From: Dugong dugon
Taxonomy: Eukaryota; Chordata; Mammalia; Sirenia; Dugongidae
DNA length: 64,000 bases
Assembly (NCBI GenBank): GCA_030035585.1
Contig: CM057482.1
Coordinates: forward strand, 43,505,501-43,569,500
Direction: 5' to 3'
In this document: positions 1 through 13,019 of the stretch, one piece after another
How the letters are laid out: the number at the start of each line of letters is the position of its first letter
Numbering within the stretch: position 1 is the first letter of the stretch
The notes under the pieces: model-generated
The model's database searches: none
Told to the model about the DNA's origin: nothing
Seen by the model: only the letters and a program-made list of their open reading frames with translations
Program-made: the position numbers and the translations under genes

Positions 1-31
1 AGAAAACATAAAATAAATGAATAACTTATTG

Positions 32-1127
32 ATGGCTCAGAGACAATAGTCAACAAGAAAGCACATAAAGAGGCAGACCATGATGGCTTCAGCAATCTTC
101 CAAAACAAAGAATCAAGAAATCTTCCAGAGGAAGACAACTTCTTGGAATTACCAGAGGTAAAATAATAAACATTAATATACAGAACTCTACAAGATATCA
201 GGAAGGAGATTATTCAAAATGCAGAGCAAGCCAAGGAACATACAGACAAAGCAAAAGAGGAACTTAAGAAGATTATAGAAGAGCACAATGACAAATTTAA
301 CAAGCTGCAAGAATCCATAGAGAGACAGTAAACAGAAATCCAGAAGATTAACAATAAAATTTCAGAATTAGACAACTCAAAGGAAAGTCATAGAAGGAAA
401 ATTGAGGCAATGGAAATCAGAATTAGTGAGAATGAAGATAAAGCACTTGACATCAACTTACTTGAGGAAAAATCAGACAAGATAATTTTTAAAAAATGAA
501 GACACCCTAAGAATTATGTGAGACTCTGTTGAGAAGAATAACTTACGAGTGATTGGAGTACCAGAACAGGGAGGAATAACAGATAATAGAGAGAGCATGG
601 TTGCAGATTTGTTTGCAGAAAACTTCCCTGATACTGTGAAAGAAAGAAGACATTTATCCAAGATACTTATCAAACTCCACACAAGGTAGGTCCCAAAAGA
701 AAATCACCAAGACATATTATAATCAAACTTGCCAAAACCAAAAATAAAGAGAGAATTTTAAGAGCAGCTATGGATAAATGAAAAATTATCTACAAAGAAG
801 AGTCAATAAGACTAAGCTCAGACTACACAGCAGAAACCATGCAGGCAAGAAGCCAATGGGATGACATATATAAAGCCTTGAAGGAAAAAAACTGCCAGTC
901 AAGAATTATATATCCAGCAAAACTGTCTCTCAAATATGGTGGCAAAATTAGGTCATTTCCAGAGAAATAGAAGTGTATCGCATTTTCAATAAAACAAACC
1001 AAAATTACAAGAAGTACTAAAGGGAGTCCTCTGGTTAGAAAAGCAACAATATCAGATAACAACCCAAGACAAGAACACAGGACAGAGCAGCCAGATATCA
1101 ACCCAGATAGGAAAGTCACAAAAATAA
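32..1127 (+). pseudogene. L1 ORF1 (RNA-binding protein), broken
   Basis: ORF1 of L1 encodes the trimeric nucleic-acid chaperone that coats L1 RNA. The start ATG at 32 begins MAQRQ and is followed at once by a TAG codon. The same start in the intact frame of the nested L1 (minus strand, 39,834) reads MAQRQQS. The region at about 180-480 is rich in E, K, Q and I, as expected for the N-terminal coiled coil. The C-terminal part (about 720-970) reads through the conserved KYGGKIRSFPEK segment and then hits TAG at 968-970, where sister copies have CAG. A sister-like frame runs on to a TAA near 1,127. At least two stops plus a frame change make it non-functional. Confidence 0.85.
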
Positions 1128-1494
1128 AATCAAAGCTAAAATAGTGTAAATAGGGAAACAGATGTCAATATGTAAAAGATGACAACACTAAAACAAAAAA
1201 GAGGGACTAAAAAACATAGTCACAGATCTTTCATATGGAGAGGAAGTCAAGGAGATATAAAGAAATAAAAGAGTGGTTTAAACTTAGAAAAATAGGGGTA
1301 AATAGTAACCACAAAGGAAACTAACAATCTACACATCAAAGTAAAAAACAAGAAAAACATAAAGATTCAGCAAATACAAAATCAACAACAATGAAAAAGA
1401 TGAAAAGAAAATACATGAAGAAAAAAGACTCAGCAAAGAAAATTAAGTGGAACAAATACACTGTCAACAACACACAAACAAAAAAGACATCAAA

Positions 1495-4400
1495 AAGACA
1501 GCACTAAACACATAAATATCAACAATTACACTGAATGTAAATGGACTAAATGCACCAATAAAGAGACACAGAGTGTCAGAAGAGATGCAAAAACATGATC
1601 TCTCTATGTGCCTACAAGAGGCACACCTTAGACTTAAAGACACAAACAAACTAAAACTCAGGGGATGGAAAAAAATATATCAAGCAAACAACACTCAAAA
1701 AAGAGCAAGAGTGGCAATATTAATCTCTGACAAAATAGACTTTAAAGTTAAATCCACCACAAAGGATAAGGAAGGACACTATATAATGATAAAAGGGTCA
1801 ATACACCAGGAGGACATAACCGTAATAAATATTTACACACCCAATGACAAGGCTCCAAAACACATAAAACAAATTCAAACAGTATTGAAAAGAGAGATAG
1901 ACAGCTGCAAAGTAGTAGGAGACTTCAACACACCACTTTCAGTGAAGGACAGAACATCCAGAAAGAAACTCAGTAAAGACACGGAAGATCTAAATGCCAA
2001 TATTACCCAACTTGATCTCATAGACTTACACCAAACACTCCACCCAACAGCAGCCAAGTATACTTTCTTTTCCAAAGCACATGGAACATTCTTCAGAATA
2101 GACCACATATTAGGCCATAAAGCAAACCTTAACAAAATCCAAAGCATCAAAGTATTACAAAGCATCTTTTCTGACCATAAAGCCATAAAAGTAGACATCA
2201 GTAACAGAAAAAGCAAGGAAAAAATCAAACATGTGGAAACTGGACCACACCTTGCTCAAAATCTACTGTGTTATAGAAGAAATTAAGGATGGAATAAAGA
2301 AATTCACAAAATCAAATGAGAATGAAAACACATCCTACCAGAACCTTTGGGACACAGCAAAAGTAGTGCTCAGAGGTCAGTTTATAGCAATAAATGCACA
2401 CATCCAAAAAGAAGAAAGGGCTAAAATCAAAACATTAACCCTACAACTGGAACAAGTAGAAAGAGAGCAGTAAAAGAAGCCCTCAGTCACCAGAAGAAGG
2501 CAAATAATAAGAATTAGAGCAGAATTAAATGAAATAGACAATAGAAAAACCACTGAAAGAATTAACAAGACCAAAAGCTGGTTCTTTAAAAAGATCAACA
2601 AAATCGATAAACCATTGGCCAAACTGACAAAAGAAAAACAGGAAAGGAAGCAAACAACCTGAATAAGAGATGAGATAGGCAATATTACAACAGACCCAAC
2701 TGAAATTAAAAGAATCATAACAGAATACTATGAAAAATTGTACTCCAACAAATTTGAAAACATAGAGGAAATGGACAAATTTCTAGAAACACACGACCTA
2801 CCTAAACTAACACAAACAGAAGTAGAACAACTAAATAAAACCTATAACAAAAGGAGAGATTGAAAAAGTAATTTAAAAACTCCCAACCAAAAAAAGCCCC
2901 GCCCTGATGGCTTCACTGGAGAATTCTACCAAACTTTCAGAGAAGAGTTAACACCACTACTACTAAAGGTATTTCAGATCATAGAAAAAGATGGAATACT
3001 CTCAAATTTATTCTATGAAGCCAGCATAACCCTGATAATAAAACCAGGTAAAGACACCACGAAAAAGAAAATTACAGATCAATAACCCTCATGAACATAG
3101 ACGCAAAAATCCTCAACAAAATTCTAGCCAATAGAATCCAACAACATATCAAAAAATAATTCACCATGACCAAGTGGGATTCATACCAGGTATGCAGGGA
3201 TGGTTCAACCTGAGAAAAAATATCAGTGTAATACATCACATAAACAAAACAAAAGACCAGAACCACATGATCTTATCAGTGCAGAAAAGACATTTGACAA
3301 AGTCCAACACCCGTTCATGATAAAAATTCTCAGTAAAATATGAATAGAAGGGAAATTCCTCAACATAATTAAGGGCATTTATAGAAAGCCAACAGCCTAC
3401 ATCATCCTAAATGGAGACACTTTGAAAGCATTTCCTTTGAGAATGGGAACCAGACAAGGATGCCCTTTATCACCACTCTTATTCGACATTGTGCTGGAGG
3501 TCCTAGCCAGAGCAACTAGGCTAGAAAAACAAATAAAGTGCATCCAAATTGGTAGGGAAGAAGTCAAAGTATCTTTATTTGCAGATGATATGATCTTTCA
3601 CACAGAAAACCCCAAAGAATCCACAAAAAAACTACTGAGACTAACAGAAGATTTCAACAAAGTATCAGGGTACAAGACAAACATACAAAAATCAGTTGGA
3701 TTCCTCTACACCAACAAAGAGAATTTCGATGAGGAAATCACCAAATCGATACCATTTACAATAGGCCCCAAGAAAATAAAATACTTAGGAATAAATATAA
3801 CTAAAGATGTAAAAGACCTATACAAAGAAAACTACAAGACACTACTGCAAGAAACCAAAAGAGACCTACGTAAGTGGAAAAACATAGCTTGCTCATGGAT
3901 AGAAAGACTCAACATTGTGAAAATGTCCATTCTGCCCAAAGCAATCTACAGATACAATGCAATCCCAATCCAAATTCCAATGGCATTTTTTAATGAGAAT
4001 GAGAAACAAACCACTAACTTCATATGGAAAGGGAGGAGGCCCCGGATTAGTAAAGCATTACTGAAGAAGAAGAACAAAGTAGGAGGCCTCACACTACCTG
4101 ATTTTAGAACCTATTATACCGCCAAGGTAGTCAAAATAGCCTCGTATTAGTAGAACAACAGATACATAGACCAATGGAACAGAATTGAGAATCCAGACAT
4201 ACATTCATCCACCTATGAGCAGTTATGAGCAGATGATACTTGACAAAGGCCCAAAGTCTGTTAAATGGAGAAAAGACAGTCTCTTTAACAAATGGTGCTA
4301 GCATAACTGGATATCCATCTGTAAAAAAATGAAACAAGACCCATACTTCATACCGTGCACAAAAACTAACTCAAAATGGATCAGAGACCTAAATATAAAG

Positions 4401-5307
4401 TCTAAAACAGTAAAGATCATGGAAGAAAAAATACAGACAACACTAGGAGCCCTAATACATGGCATAAACAGAATATAAAACATTACTAACAATGCACAAA
4501 CACCAGAAGAGAAACTAGATTACTGGGACCTCCTAATAATCAAACACTTATGCTCATCAAAAGACTTCACCAAAAAAATAAAAAGACAACCTACATACCG
4601 AGAAAAAATTTTTGGCTATGACAAATCCAATCAGCGTTTGATCTCTAAAATCTGCAAGATCCTGCAAAACCTCAAAAACAAAAAGACCAATAACCCAATT
4701 TAAAAATGGACAAATGATATGAACACCCACTTCACCAAAGACATTCAGGTGGCTACCAGATACGTTAGGGAATGCTCATGATCATTAGTCATTAGAGAAT
4801 TGCAAATCAAAACTACGATGAGATACCATCTCACCCCAACAAGGCTAGCTAGCATTAATCCAAAAACACAAAACAATAAATGTTAGAGAGGTTGTGGAGA
4901 GACTGGAACACTCATACACTGTTGGTGAGAATGTAAAATGGTACAACCACTTTGGAAATCTATTGGCACTTCCTTAAAAAGCTAGAAATAGAAGTGTCAT
5001 ATGATCCAGCAATCCCACTGCATAGAATATATCCTAGAGAAATAAGTCAACACATGAATAGATATACACACACCCATGTTCATTGCAGCACTGTTCATGA
5101 TAGCAAAAAGATGGAAACAACCTAGGTACCCATCAACCGAAGAAAGGAAAAACAAATTATGATATATTCACACAATGGAATACTACCTAATGAAAAAGAA
5201 CAACGGTGGATCTGTGAAATATAACATGGAGGAATCTGGAAGACATTATTCTGAGTGAAATTAGTCGGTTGTAAAAGGACAAATATTGTATGAGACCACT
5301 ATTGTAA
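1495..5307 (+). pseudogene. L1 ORF2 (endonuclease-reverse transcriptase), broken
   Basis: ORF2 nicks target DNA and copies L1 RNA into it. The ancestral start codon is degraded to AAG at 1,495; sister copies have ATG or ACG here. Endonuclease: VNGL at about 1,540, the metal-binding QEAH segment near 1,615, VGDFNT near 1,915 and SDHKAI near 2,180 are visible. Reverse transcriptase: a clean frame at 3,422-4,150 holds [13 protein letters not shown] and the catalytic FADDM at 3,578-3,592. The C-terminal part ends KDKYCMRPLL then TAA at 5,305-5,307. The span of about 1,270 codons equals the usual L1 ORF2 length, but frames are interrupted at about 2,286, 2,473, 2,870 and 4,150. Confidence 0.92.
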
Positions 5308-6296
5308 GAACTCAAGAAATGGTTTAAACACAGAAGAAAACAATTCTTTGATGGGTAGGAGGGTGAGGAGAGAGGGAGAAGTGTATTCACTAACTAGACA
5401 GTAGACAAGAATTATCTTAGGTGAAGAGGAGGACAACACACAGTACAGGGGAAGTCAGCACTGGAGTAAACCAAAAGCTAAGAATTTTCCTGAATACAAC
5501 CAAACACTTCAAGGGACAGAGTAACAGGGGCAGGGGTCTGTCTGGGGACCATGGTTTCAGGGATATCTAGGTCAATCGGCATAACAAAGTTTAAGAAAAT
5601 GTTCTGAATCCCACTTTGGTGACTGGCGACTAGGGTGTTAAAAGCGAGTGAGCAGCCATCTAAGATACATCAATGGGTCCCAACCCTCCTGGAGCAAAGG
5701 AGAATGAAGAACACCAAAAACACAAGGAAAATATTAACCCAAGAGGCAGAAAGAGCAGCATAAACAAGAGACTTTATTAGCCTGAGACCAGAAGAATAGA
5801 TGGTGCCCAGCTACCACCAATGACCGCCTTGATGGGGAACTCAACAGAAAGTCCCTGAAAGAATAGGGGAAAAGTGGGGTGCAGAACTCAAATTCTGGTA
5901 AAAAGACCAGACTAAATGGTCTAACTGAGACTGCAAGGACCCTGGAAGCCGTGGCCTCTGGCCTCTGTTAACCCAAAACTGAAACCATTCCTGAAGCCAA
6001 CTCTTCAGACAAAGATTAGACCCGACAGGGGACATAAGATGATAGCAATGAGGAGAGTGCTTCTTAGCTCCAGTAGATACATGAGACTAAATGGGCAGCT
6101 CCTGTCCGGAGGCTGGATGGGAAGGCAAAAAGTGACAGGAGCTGGTTGAATGGACACAGGAAATCCGGGGTGGAAAGGAGGAGAGTGCTGTCACATTTCA
6201 GGAAGAGCATCTAGGGTCACACAGCAATGTGTGTATAAATTTTTGTATAAGAAACTGACTTGAACTGTAAACTTTCACTTAAAGCACAATAAAAAA
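5308..6296 (+). other. L1 3' UTR (plus-strand copy)
   Basis: Untranslated tail of the first L1. It contains the block that in sister copies encodes the RWCPATT reading frame (AGA TGG TGC CCA GCT ACC at about 5,798-5,815). Here that frame closes after about 20 codons. The end reads AGCACAATAAAAAATG, homologous to the end of the L1 tails at 44.85 kb and 57.85 kb. Confidence 0.85.
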
Positions 6297-6815
6297 TGAA
6301 TTCTTTAAAGCAATGTATATTTATAGTTTGTCAGCGATATCCTTGAATATCTCATTAATTTAATATTATGATATTTTCTATTTTTAAAACAATACATACG
6401 ATCTCTTTAAGTGGTAGCTAAACATCAGTACTTCTTCTTCCCAAGCTGTATAGAAGTTTAATAATAAATTAATCACACACGATATTGTGATTTTGCTGAT
6501 AGGAGAATGGAGGCCCAATGAGAGGAAACATTTTCTCTCTTAACTTGTATCAATGGGCTCATTTCCTCCAGGACCACTGAGACACAATGACAAAATCATG
6601 GAAATATACTGTGAAGACTCTCATACTCATATTTCTATTCTGATTCTGCCACTGGAGATTCCACAGCAGGGCCATCATACCTCTGTCCTGGGCCTAAGCG
6701 CCCTGAGTAAGATGGCAGAGCTAGGCTAAACCAGCTATAAACTGCTCTTTAGCATTTCCTTCATAAGCACTTATCTGATGCTTCAGGTGCAGGTAATAAT
6801 GTGTCAAAATTTTGG

Positions 6816-6847
<32 letters not shown>

Positions 6848-8027
6848 CTTCACATTTCTCCCATCTGTAGGGCTTCCATATAGTTTATTGTTCAAACTGG
6901 GATACCTTTGAGAGTGCAGGGGATGCTGTTAATAAGCATTCTGCAATAACAGGCTTTGACCAAGACGATTCATGCAACTGGGACATATGGTCACCTTGCC
7001 CATTCACGACTGTGTACTTCACAAGTGTCGTATGAGCTCTGAGCTTTCTATTCAACTAGTAGAAAGGTAAAATAACAGTAACAGTGTTCATAATAATAAT
7101 GACGATGATGATGTTGACAGAATAGCTATTTAGGAGGAGATTGCCAAGATTTCCAGTTTTCACGACAAGGTAACTTCAGAATTAGGTAACCATTGTTCCC
7201 ATCATCCGGACCAAGACACACATGTGCAATTTAAGTGCATACACACATATCTGTGCATAAATGCTCGCTGGCTGTAGGCATGTATTTGCAGAGTTTGGTG
7301 GAGGAATCTGATTCCTGAATCTGTGCTGTGTTCTAAGCCTAGTTCTGCCTGCTCTCTTGTGGGTGGCCTACAGCCTCTTTTTTAGGGAGTCTTTTTGTCC
7401 AGCTGATCTTTTAAAGCTTTGTCTTTCCGGAGATTAGTGCAAGAGCACACTCCACTTCCTTAAATGGGATGTATTGCTTGGATCTTCACTCCACATACAA
7501 CTCTGTGGGAGGCGTAAGGATTCACTGGATCAGCTTGTCAGGTAAAACATTATCTCTACACAGGCAGCCCAGATGTGTGACTTTGCTTAAGTACTTCAGT
7601 TTCTCCATTTGAGAAACAGTAATCTCCTGTCTTATGTGGCTGTCATGAGTTTTAGCTCCTGCGAGCAATTATTAAAAAAAAAAAAAAAAAGGCCCTGTGA
7701 ATGTAAACTTTGCAAAACTGTCTGCTCCACACAGAGTGCTAATCTTGAGCTTTAGCTGCAGTATCATTCACAGTTCTGCTGGTACATTTTTTGAATACTT
7801 TTCTGCCTTTAGAATTACTGAACCTAAATTCTGTGAAGAGATTTTTTTTTAATGTGTATCTTTAAGAATGAGATGCAAACATGAGTGCCCCGTCATAACA
7901 AAGATATGAGTTGTATAAACTTGTACCACACAAAATCTGGCTTCTCAATTCTTTTAAAGACGATTCTCCTAAAAATGGACATAAATAGTATAATATCCAC
8001 GTATATATTAGGAGCTTATTCCCATAG
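6297..8027. other. Noncoding DNA, no gene seen
   Basis: No recognisable coding or repeat family apart from simple repeats: (TG)n at 6,827-6,846, a short (GAT)n run near 7,090, and an A17 run at 7,674-7,690. Reading frames here are short and lack codon structure. The composition suggests single-copy intergenic or intronic DNA. Confidence 0.5.
6827..6846. repeat. (TG)10 microsatellite
   Basis: Uninterrupted TG dinucleotide run. Confidence 0.97.
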
Positions 8028-8071
8028 GAAGGGAGGGAGAGGGGAGGGAGGGAGGGAAGGAGGGAGGAAGG
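8028..8071. repeat. (GGGA)n purine microsatellite
   Basis: Imperfect GGGA/GGAAGGA tract of about 44 bases. The short glycine/arginine-rich frame that crosses it on the plus strand is an artefact of the repeat. Confidence 0.95.
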
Positions 8072-11000
8072 ACAAGCACATTATTCGATAAGTTATGCTA
8101 AAATAAGAAAAAGCAATGTTAAAAAGTGAAACTGAAAGAACCAGATGAAATCGTTCCCTCGTTTTAAATAGTTCCCCCCCACCCCGCCCCAGACTAACTT
8201 CAACCAAGCAATTGCCACAGAAGCCATTTGTAGAGAAATCAGCAGAGAGAACATTTGGTCCAGGAGAATTTCAGTTCCTGCCTGATTTCTAGTCAGAAGG
8301 CTGAGTTTGGGGGATGCGTACCCACAGATGTTTCACTTTAAAGGTTAAGAAATGGTTTCCCACAAATGGTTTTCCCTCCAGGAATCTCCTCTCGGAGGCA
8401 CGTTTAAAAAGATGATACCTGAATAGCCCTATTCCCCAGTTCTATCTGCTTAAAATGAAAGCCAAGCACCTGCACACCGACAGAAAGTTCTTCCTTGCCT
8501 TCTTGGAGTGATAAATAATTCAAGTGGTGTGTGCCACAGAGGGCTGTGAATGAGTTTCCTACCTTGTTGCAGCAAAGATATTTTCCTAATCTGGAGACAT
8601 CTAAAAAGTTTCCTGAAATATGTGTTTATATATCTTTCCGAAGCAAAATGTGTATTGGTGTGAGTGTATGTCCTATTAGAAGCTTCTGGAGAATAGGAAT
8701 CAGGTCTGCTTAATTTGCTTTTTCAGAGTACATTGTATATTTTGGGTAGCTTTTAGTGAAAGTCATAATTTTCTATAGCTGATCTGGGCCCAGAAAATTC
8801 AGTAGAGTCTCATAGCCGTATTTTTCTCTCATATAGTGAAGGACATATATAATTTAAAATACCGGTTACTTCTGCTATTGATCATCATGTCAAAATTATT
8901 ACCTTTTATCATTTTTGGAGGGGGTACTTGATAAAATTGATACTCGACACTCTGAAACTCGGCCTGAAGTCTAGAAATGCTGCTGCTATTGTTTTTGAAC
9001 AATTATTTCCCATAGATCAAGTCAAAGAAAAAACTGAGTTTTTCATATGTGAGTCCTTTGCACCAACACAAATTTCCCTGCCTAGAGAAACAGGACTAAT
9101 ACAGCAATCTGAAAGTCCATGCGATGAAAGTGTCACCATGTGCAAACTGTAAAACGTAATTGAAAGTAAAATGTTTAATTAAAATGGACATTTCTGAGCC
9201 TGCTTCTGGCAGCAGCCATCTTGCTGAAAAATTATATTTGTTACACCGGCAACCTGGGAGAATGGTTCAAGAGATTGGGAGTGCCAGGTTCCATCCGCAC
9301 GTAAATGGGGTGAAAATCGGAAAGAGAGCTTCAACACTGCGCCTTTCGTCCCCTGCATGTCCCCAACACACGTGCCCTGCTACAGACCGGTTAGAACAAG
9401 GCGTCTTGCCACATGTGTGGCTGTTCCTGAGTCAATCTTAATTATAACAAAGCTTCCCCTCCCCCCAAATCATTGTCCCTTCCAGTCATGTCAGCAAGTT
9501 TCCGTAACAATTGGGCTTTCATATGCTGTGCTTTTTTGTGTGCCGCCTGAAATGTGAGGAGACTCATCTTCTCCCAAGTTATTTCTCCTTTGAGACCACA
9601 GGGATCTTTTTTCTCCCCTCATAAAAGCCACTGATCCCAGATAATCCTCAGACTTGAGTGGGGATGAGCTTCACTGACTTTTTCAGTTCAAATGTGAGAG
9701 CAGAATTTGAAAACGTAATTCTGTCTGGCATCTAAAGGACAGCAGCTCCTCTCCTGACGTTTGGGTTTAATGGAAGGTTGAGTTGGGTGAGGGCCGCTGC
9801 ACAGCGCCCGCTGCAAACTGGACGGGCTAGGTCTCAGAAAGGGTCCTACTTGGAGAAGAATTTCTTCGACGTTTTCTAAAGGGCAGGGAAATAAAGTTCT
9901 TTTCGGTTACATCTTGCACTTTATCCTCGAAAAGTTTCAGCAACCGATATTGCATCCCAAACTGCCACAGAATATGTGTATTCCTTCATAAAGGCAGAAA
10001 TTCCAACTTCTATCCGTTTTTCTAGGTTATTAGGCTTACTTGCACTATTTCTATGTCTGCGTGCTCTGGAATCCAGTTACTATGCTTAAAAATCAAAGGA
10101 CAAAGCAACAAACTAGCAAATAAATAAATATACAAACCAAAGATCTGCAAAGGTAAAATTCAGTAAAAATGTCAATAATGAAACATTGTAAAAAAAAAAA
10201 AAAAATCAAATATCTGATCACTGGTAGATAATTCCATATCTGGGCACTAAAACCAACCCCATTGTTCAGATCCAGGGACCATGCGAAGTGATCATTTTTT
10301 CCTACCTGACCTTGTTTAGTGAGCTCTTTCTCTATAATATGTCCTTTATTGCCCAAGGAATGCTCTTTGAATTTACTTTCTTCATGTGTGATTATAAATC
10401 TTCATGACATCCCTAATGATTCATCTCTTTTGGCGCTGGGCAGAAGGATAACTATTTCTATAATGCACACATTTCATTTAAGGTGAAACCAGAGGGAGTT
10501 TTATCAACCAACACAGGGTTTTCAGGCATAGGTTGAACTCTGCCACTGTAACCATTTCTCCCTCCCCCATAAACGCCTTTCACTTTGGTCTACTTTCTTC
10601 TTGAAACGTCCCTCAATCCTTTAAATAAGAGATTGTTTTTAATTTGTGCACAAATCTAAACCACCGTACTTTTCCTCCATGGGGGAACCGATGTAATTCT
10701 AACCTTAGTCATGATATGGAAATAATTAATATCAAAACAGCCACCAAGTTATTTCCCAGAACTTAAACAAAATTGACTACTTAATTTGAACTCGCATTAG
10801 GGTTTTTTTTTTTTTGGAGGGGGGGGATTTGCTGCTTACTGTTAAAAAAAACTAAAGAATTTTAAGGACATGAAAATAAGACGGTTTCCCTTCTTGGGAG
10901 TGGCGAGCCAAGTGTCTCAAACTATAGTCTTCTTGACCACGCCTTTCAGATGACTATCTTAGATTTCCATTGCTTTAACAAGGTGTTTGCCATGGATGGA

Positions 11001-11399
11001 AAAATCCCTGAATCTATGGGGTAAATATCTCTCCTAAAATGTTTCCGGGATTGAAATCCTTCTCCTATGGCACGCGGTTTTTTAAAATCAGTGGTGTTTG
11101 CTTCAATCAAATGTTCCAACTCCCCAGTCTTGTGGAAACAGAAAACTACATGAACACATTACAGACCTATACAGGAGAAGCCAACAGAGTGATAAAAAGA
11201 AGCCTTCTGCAAAACTACTTTTGAACTTCAGAGGACAAGACACATGCTTAGTCCACCGAGCTGGAAGATTTTTTTTTTTTTTTTTTTACAGACATATGTA
11301 GAACATTTGTTTCCGTTTTATTTCTGCTGTCATAATATGATGGTTTTATTCAGCTTTTAAACATGCTTCAGCTGGAAACACTACATCTTTAAATTAGGC
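8072..11399. other. Noncoding DNA, no gene seen
   Basis: No convincing exon, splice-flanked frame or transposon was recognised. There is a C-rich run at about 8,174-8,190, an A-run at about 10,190-10,205 and a T/G-rich run at about 10,802-10,828. Frames of 60-93 codons at 8,531-9,557 share no family signature. This is probably single-copy sequence. Confidence 0.45.
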
Positions 11400-11760
11400 A
11401 ACCCTGGCGTCTGTGTGAATTCCCTTGCTGCTCTCCCTCACCTTACCCAGGTGCATGTTAAATCAGTATTAATGACAATATCATTCTTGTGCAGTCATCT
11501 CCTGCCTGCAATTTGGTTTTAATTACCCGCCACGTTGTCTTTCCCCCTCACTGACAGCCATTAAATAGGGAATGACACTGGAGCAGTGGTTGTGCGGAAT
11601 ATTCACTTTGCCAGATTTCATTCCCCCTCATAAAGCAGGCTGCAGTGCCTCCTAGTGGCCGAGTTGAGAAGAGGATGTAATTGGAACTGTAGACTTTTCA
11701 AGTACTTTCCGGGTTAATTTGGAAATCTGAAAAGGCCTGGGGGCTGCAATGACTATTTTC
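11400..11760. promoter_or_regulatory. Candidate conserved regulatory block
   Basis: A repeat-free stretch of balanced composition with several homeodomain-type and E-box-like words: CAGGTGCAT near 11,450, TTAATTACC near 11,519 and ATTAAATAGG near 11,561. The CTCF-like site at 11,644-11,658 lies inside it. It contrasts with the homopolymer-rich flanks. This is an inference from motif density only; nothing in the window proves conservation. Confidence 0.3.
11644..11658 (-). promoter_or_regulatory. CTCF-like binding motif
   Basis: Read on the minus strand the site is CCACTAGGAGGCACT. It agrees with the core CTCF consensus CCASYAGRKGGCRSY at 14 of 15 positions; the single miss is A in place of G/T at position 9. 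It sits outside any SINE or L1, unlike many lineage-specific CTCF sites. In vivo occupancy is not shown by sequence. Confidence 0.5.
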
Positions 11761-12049
11761 AAAGAAGGAAGAAAAAAAAAAAATTAAAAAGCAGTTACAG
11801 ATTAACGAACAACTGTGATTTAGAAAAGCTTCTGTTCATTGAAATACAACAATCACTCGATGCACTATTTAAGACTTGTCTGACCATCTGAAATGGTGGC
11901 TCGGAAATAGCAAACTTGTCACATAAAATGTAACTGACCTATGTTCTTGAGGCAAATTGTTCAAAAAAGGTAAGCTGCAAGTCTCTTGTGAATTAGAACT
12001 TCAGCTCTTGCTTCTTGAATGCACTGTTTTCTCTAATGACACGGTATGG

Positions 12050-12130
12050 GCTTCCTTCCTTCCTTCCTTCCGTCCTTCCTTCCTTCCTTCCTTCTCTTTC
12101 CCTCCCTCCCTCCTTCCTTCTCTCTTTCTT
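12050..12130. repeat. (CCTT)n/(CCCT)n pyrimidine tract
   Basis: About 80 bases of CTTC/CCTT units with interruptions. It generates a spurious serine/phenylalanine/leucine-rich plus-strand frame at 11,957-12,226. Confidence 0.95.
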
Positions 12131-12949
12131 ACTCTTTTCCTTTCCTTTTTTCTCTTTACATATCTCCTTTACCTGTACATAAGTTTAAAACATTCCTCTA
12201 ATCTCGGGGTTTATAAATATGTGTAAACAGTATCTTTCTATGCAATTAGGCAAGTCTTAAACGTTTTAAATAAAGTTCTTCCTTAAACAGAATTTTAAAA
12301 TTGCAGTTGTTTGTCCAAATGTTCAAATTAGACACTGTACACATGCTTTGCATTGAACATGTACATACAACGGCTATCACATCTTACATTTTTAAAAATT
12401 TTGGTTAAAATGAATCTGCAGGCATGTGCATTTCACAGGAAGGACATTGGACCTCTTGCACTATAAATTGAAAACATCACTTATAAACAATACATCACAG
12501 CGCGCTTGGAGAGGGAACACCAGTAAGGAGTTGGATTCAGCTTTTACGTTCTGATTTTTCTCCCCACAAACTTCTTGGTTTGATGTTTGTGGATCCATCA
12601 ATTGCTGTTAACGCTATGTTTGTTAGCTTCTTTTAACAAGCGTAATTACTCATTTTATGTGCTGCTAAATGAGAATCAGAGCTAACTGCCTTAATTAGAA
12701 TTTTAAGCATACATAGTATATGCAATCATTTGTACATAATTCTATTGTATCCATTTGTGATTGTAGGTGCATGTTTATTAAAACCCAGGCATAAAATAAA
12801 TCAAAACCAGGGCTCCTTAATCATAAAATAGATACTGATAATTACAGTGCATCTCAGTCACTCCCCATTCTCCAAACCAGCACAGCCATGTTAACATAAA
12901 CGTGCTGTTATCTATGCTTCTTTTAATAATACATCTTTTTTACATTTTA
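12131..12949. other. AT-rich noncoding DNA
   Basis: There are no open frames of note. Words such as GCGTAATTACTC (about 12,640), CTTAATTAG (about 12,690) and ATGCAATCATTTG (about 12,721) resemble developmental enhancer DNA, but no single motif is decisive. No repeat was recognised. Confidence 0.35.
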
Positions 12950-13019
12950 AAAATTAATATGAAATTGTATGAGTATTTTATTGGAAAATTAATATGAAAT
13001 TGTATGAGTATTTTATTGG
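12950..13019. repeat. 35-bp direct tandem duplication
   Basis: Two identical, adjacent 35-base units (12,950-12,984 and 12,985-13,019), each running from AAAATTAATATGAAATTG to TTTTATTGG. A few bases of a third unit (AAAAT) follow. Complete identity suggests recent slippage or that the duplication is polymorphic. Confidence 0.97.

Larger units (their letters stand above)
1..6296 (+). mobile_element. L1 LINE, plus strand, cut at window start
   Basis: Non-LTR retrotransposon of an afrotherian L1 lineage. The window opens about 30 bases before the ORF1 start, so the 5' UTR lies outside. The order is ORF1 (32-about 1,127), inter-ORF spacer, ORF2 (1,495-5,307) and a 3' UTR of almost 1 kb. It ends in a cleavage-signal-like CAATAAAAAATG tail at about 6,285-6,296. 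Both ORFs carry several stops and frameshifts, so the copy is dead. The 3' TSD cannot be paired because the 5' flank is missing. Its body is clearly homologous to the reverse complement of the L1s at 30-63 kb. Confidence 0.95.

Noticed and set aside
8531-9557. Cluster of plus-strand frames of 60-93 codons
   Set aside because: No homology recognised, overlapping frames, no consistent codon bias or splice context.
11957-12226. Ser/Phe/Leu-rich 89-codon frame
   Set aside because: Produced by the CCTT microsatellite.
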